A stretch of 64,000 nt of DNA, taken from Halomonas halophila (GTDB taxonomy: Bacteria > Pseudomonadota > Gammaproteobacteria > Pseudomonadales > Halomonadaceae). The notes under the pieces are model-generated. The model ran no database searches. It was not told the DNA's origin and was given only the letters and a program-made list of their open reading frames with translations. Position 1 is the first letter of the stretch; each line of letters begins with the position of its first letter. Location of the stretch: the NCBI RefSeq assembly GCF_030406665.1, contig NZ_CP129121.1:1426001-1490000 (forward strand), given 5' to 3'. Positions 62,427-64,000 of this stretch are shown here, piece after piece. The position numbers and the translations under genes were made by a program.

Positions 62427-63686
62427 TCAGATGCTGAATGCCGGCAGCTTGCGTTCGACGCGATGCTTGGCCAGATGCGCGATCTTGGGCAGGCCGTTCT
62501 CGAACGGGGGGAAGTCCTCGCCCTGGATCAGCGGCGACAGGTAGCGGCGGCATTCCTCGGTGATGCCGAAGCCGTCCTCGCGGATGAAGTCGCGGGGCAT
62601 GAACTTCTCGCGGTTGGCCACCTCGGCCAACGGCGCGGCCTCCACGGTCCAGGTGTAGGGGGCATCGCCGGTGCGCTTGATGGCCGGCATCTTGGCGTTG
62701 TCGCCGGCCAGCGCCAGCTCGACGGCTTTCTCGCCCACGGCGTAGGCCTGGTCCACGTCGGTCTTGGAGGCCAGGTGGCGGGCGGCGCGCTGAAGGTAGT
62801 CGGCCACGGCCCAGTGGTACTTGTAGCCCAGGTCCTGCTTTACCATGCCGGCGAGCGTCGGGGCCACGCCGCCCAGCTGGCGGTGGCCGAAGGCGTCGGT
62901 ATTGCCGGAGTCGGCCAGGAAGGTGCCATCCTCGTAGCGGGCGCCCTCGGAGACCACGATCACGCAGTAGCCGTAGTCCTTGACGGACTGCTCGACCCGG
63001 GCCATCACCGCGGCACGGTCGAAGGCCACCTCGGGGAAGATCACCAGGTGCGGTGCGTCGCCTTCCTTGTCGCCGGCCAGGGCGCCGGCGGCGGCGATCC
63101 AGCCGGCATGGCGGCCCATCACCTCGAGCACGAACACCTTGGTGGAGGTGGCGCACATGGAGGCGATGTCGAGCGATGCCTCGAGGGTGGAGGTGGCGAT
63201 GTACTTGGCCACGCTGCCGAAGCCCGGCGAGTTGTCGGTGATCGGCAGGTCGTTGTCCACGGTCTTCGGCACGTGGATGGCGGTCAACGGGTAGCCCATC
63301 TTCTCGGACAGCTGGGAGACCTTGAGGCAGGTGTCGGCGCTGTCGCCGCCGCCGTTGTAGAAGAAGTAGCGGATGTCGTGGGCCTTGAAGACCTCGATCA
63401 GGCGCTCGTACTGGGCGCGGTGGGTCTCGATGTCCTTGAGCTTGTAGCGACAGGAGCCGAATGCGCCGGCCGGGGTGTGGCGCAGGGCGGCGATCGCTTC
63501 GTCACTCTCCTCGCTGACGTCGATCAGGTCCTCGGTGAGGGCGCCGATGATGCCGTTGTGGCCGGCGTAGACCTTGCCGATCTGGTCGGAGTGGCGGCGG
63601 CAGGCCTCGATCACGCCGCAGGCACTGGCGTTGATCACGGCGGTGACGCCGCCGGACTGGGCGTAGAAGGCGTTGTGCTGGGCCAT
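62427..63686 (-). CDS. pfp: Pyrophosphate-dependent 6-phosphofructokinase
   Basis: The 419-residue PFK-family enzyme has GGGDS (112-116), with an Asp where ATP-PFKs have Gly, and PKTVDNDL (140-147), with Lys141 where ATP enzymes have Gly. Both are marks of PPi dependence. It reversibly phosphorylates fructose 6-phosphate with PPi. The start MAQHNAFYAQSGGVTAVINAS is family-typical. It is single, convergent with the PP2C-kinase gene. ATP use cannot be fully excluded without assay. Confidence 0.87.
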   Translation of the reverse strand: MAQHNAFYAQSGGVTAVINASACGVIEACRRHSDQIGKVYAGHNGIIGALTEDLIDVSEESDEAIAALRHTPAGAFGSCRYKLKDIETHRAQYERLIEVFKAHDIRYFFYNGGGDSADTCLKVSQLSEKMGYPLTAIHVPKTVDNDLPITDNSPGFGSVAKYIATSTLEASLDIASMCATSTKVFVLEVMGRHAGWIAAAGALAGDKEGDAPHLVIFPEVAFDRAAVMARVEQSVKDYGYCVIVVSEGARYEDGTFLADSGNTDAFGHRQLGGVAPTLAGMVKQDLGYKYHWAVADYLQRAARHLASKTDVDQAYAVGEKAVELALAGDNAKMPAIKRTGDAPYTWTVEAAPLAEVANREKFMPRDFIREDGFGITEECRRYLSPLIQGEDFPPFENGLPKIAHLAKHRVERKLPAFSI

Positions 63687-63928
63687 GGAGCTATCCTGTT
63701 GCTGGTCGCGTCAAGGGAAGGGCAGCCGTGGCGCGGCGAGCGCTTCCCGGCTTCGTCCCGAAAAGCCGCGATTCTAGCCCATCGCCCCCATGGCTGCATC
63801 CTGTCGGCGACACGCGACGTGCGACGCCTGACACGCGGCGCCGTGCGCTGGAGAGGTCGCAGGCGCCATGCTAGGCTGCCGCTTTTCGCCGGCCCGCCGG
63901 CACACCGACGTTCGGTAGCGGAGTTTGC

Positions 63929-64000
63929 ATGCACCTTCATATTCTCGGCATCTGCGGCACCTTCATGGGCAGCCTGGCCCTGCTGGCTCGTGAGGCCGGC
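63929..64000 (+). CDS. mpl: Murein peptide ligase Mpl (5' end only)
   Basis: Twenty-four codons are visible: MHLHILGICGTFMGSLALLA and four more, matching the N-terminus of Mpl with the ICGTFMG nucleotide-binding turn. Mpl ligates recycled murein tripeptide to UDP-MurNAc. CGGAG lies eight bases upstream. The rest is outside the window, and MurC is a less likely alternative. Confidence 0.75.
   Translation, partial: MHLHILGICGTFMGSLALLAREAG

Overview
The window is a compact, high-GC gammaproteobacterial chromosome segment. Gene order (rnd-ycgL-ycgN; accB-accC-prmA-dusB-fis-purH; bioB-F-H-C-D), acidic proteins, a PPi-type phosphofructokinase and a pst/ars block all fit a halophile of the Halomonadaceae (Halomonas-like). 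This assignment is inferred from gene content; no rRNA is present. About 57 protein genes and one tRNA-Leu(UAG) are supported. The left edge cuts rnd and the right edge cuts mpl.

Layout. 1-6621: rnd 3' end, ycgL, ycgN, oligopeptidase B, then a membrane protein / VWA protein / glutamine-amidotransferase operon. 6770-15409: long-chain acyl-CoA ligase with a triplicated 3' end, hrpA, mlaA, and a phosphatase/STAS pair. 15548-17801: transaldolase and a Bcr-type MFS pump. 17889-22464: Pho box and pstSCAB. 22505-27997: an arsenic locus (arsC-GAPDH-arsJ-arsR facing acr3-MFS) bracketed by two nearly identical palindromic operators. 28086-29506: fetAB-like ABC exporter. 29554-34127: thiolase, TetR regulator, acyl-CoA synthetase and SDR, a CoA-thioester catabolic cluster. 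34207-35422: SDR and a small winged-helix protein. 35503-43796: bioA, a zinc-ribbon protein, an A/T-richer HNH nuclease gene beside tRNA-Leu, then bioBFHCD and comF, with two BirA-type operators. 43813-49871: GST, LysE exporter, srkA-type kinase, a secreted orphan, folE-folX, gabD. 50095-58132 (leftward): purH, fis, dusB, prmA, accC, accB, dsbD. 58373-64000: DUF2333-like protein with an internal amber stop, ppa, a PP2C-kinase fusion with degraded active sites, PPi-PFK, and the start of mpl.

The most unusual item is the PP2C-kinase fusion at 60535-62253. It is a full-length, in-frame protein in which catalytic residues of both the phosphatase and the kinase domain are replaced, so it looks like a conserved double pseudoenzyme. 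Others are the operator-bracketed arsenic locus next to pst, the duplicated gene 3' ends at 8371-8671 and 62227-62317, a GGGGTCAGACCC palindrome family, an intergenic repeat family in 3' regions, and short operator pairs that tie separate transcription units together. No CRISPR array, IS element, prophage or rRNA operon was seen.
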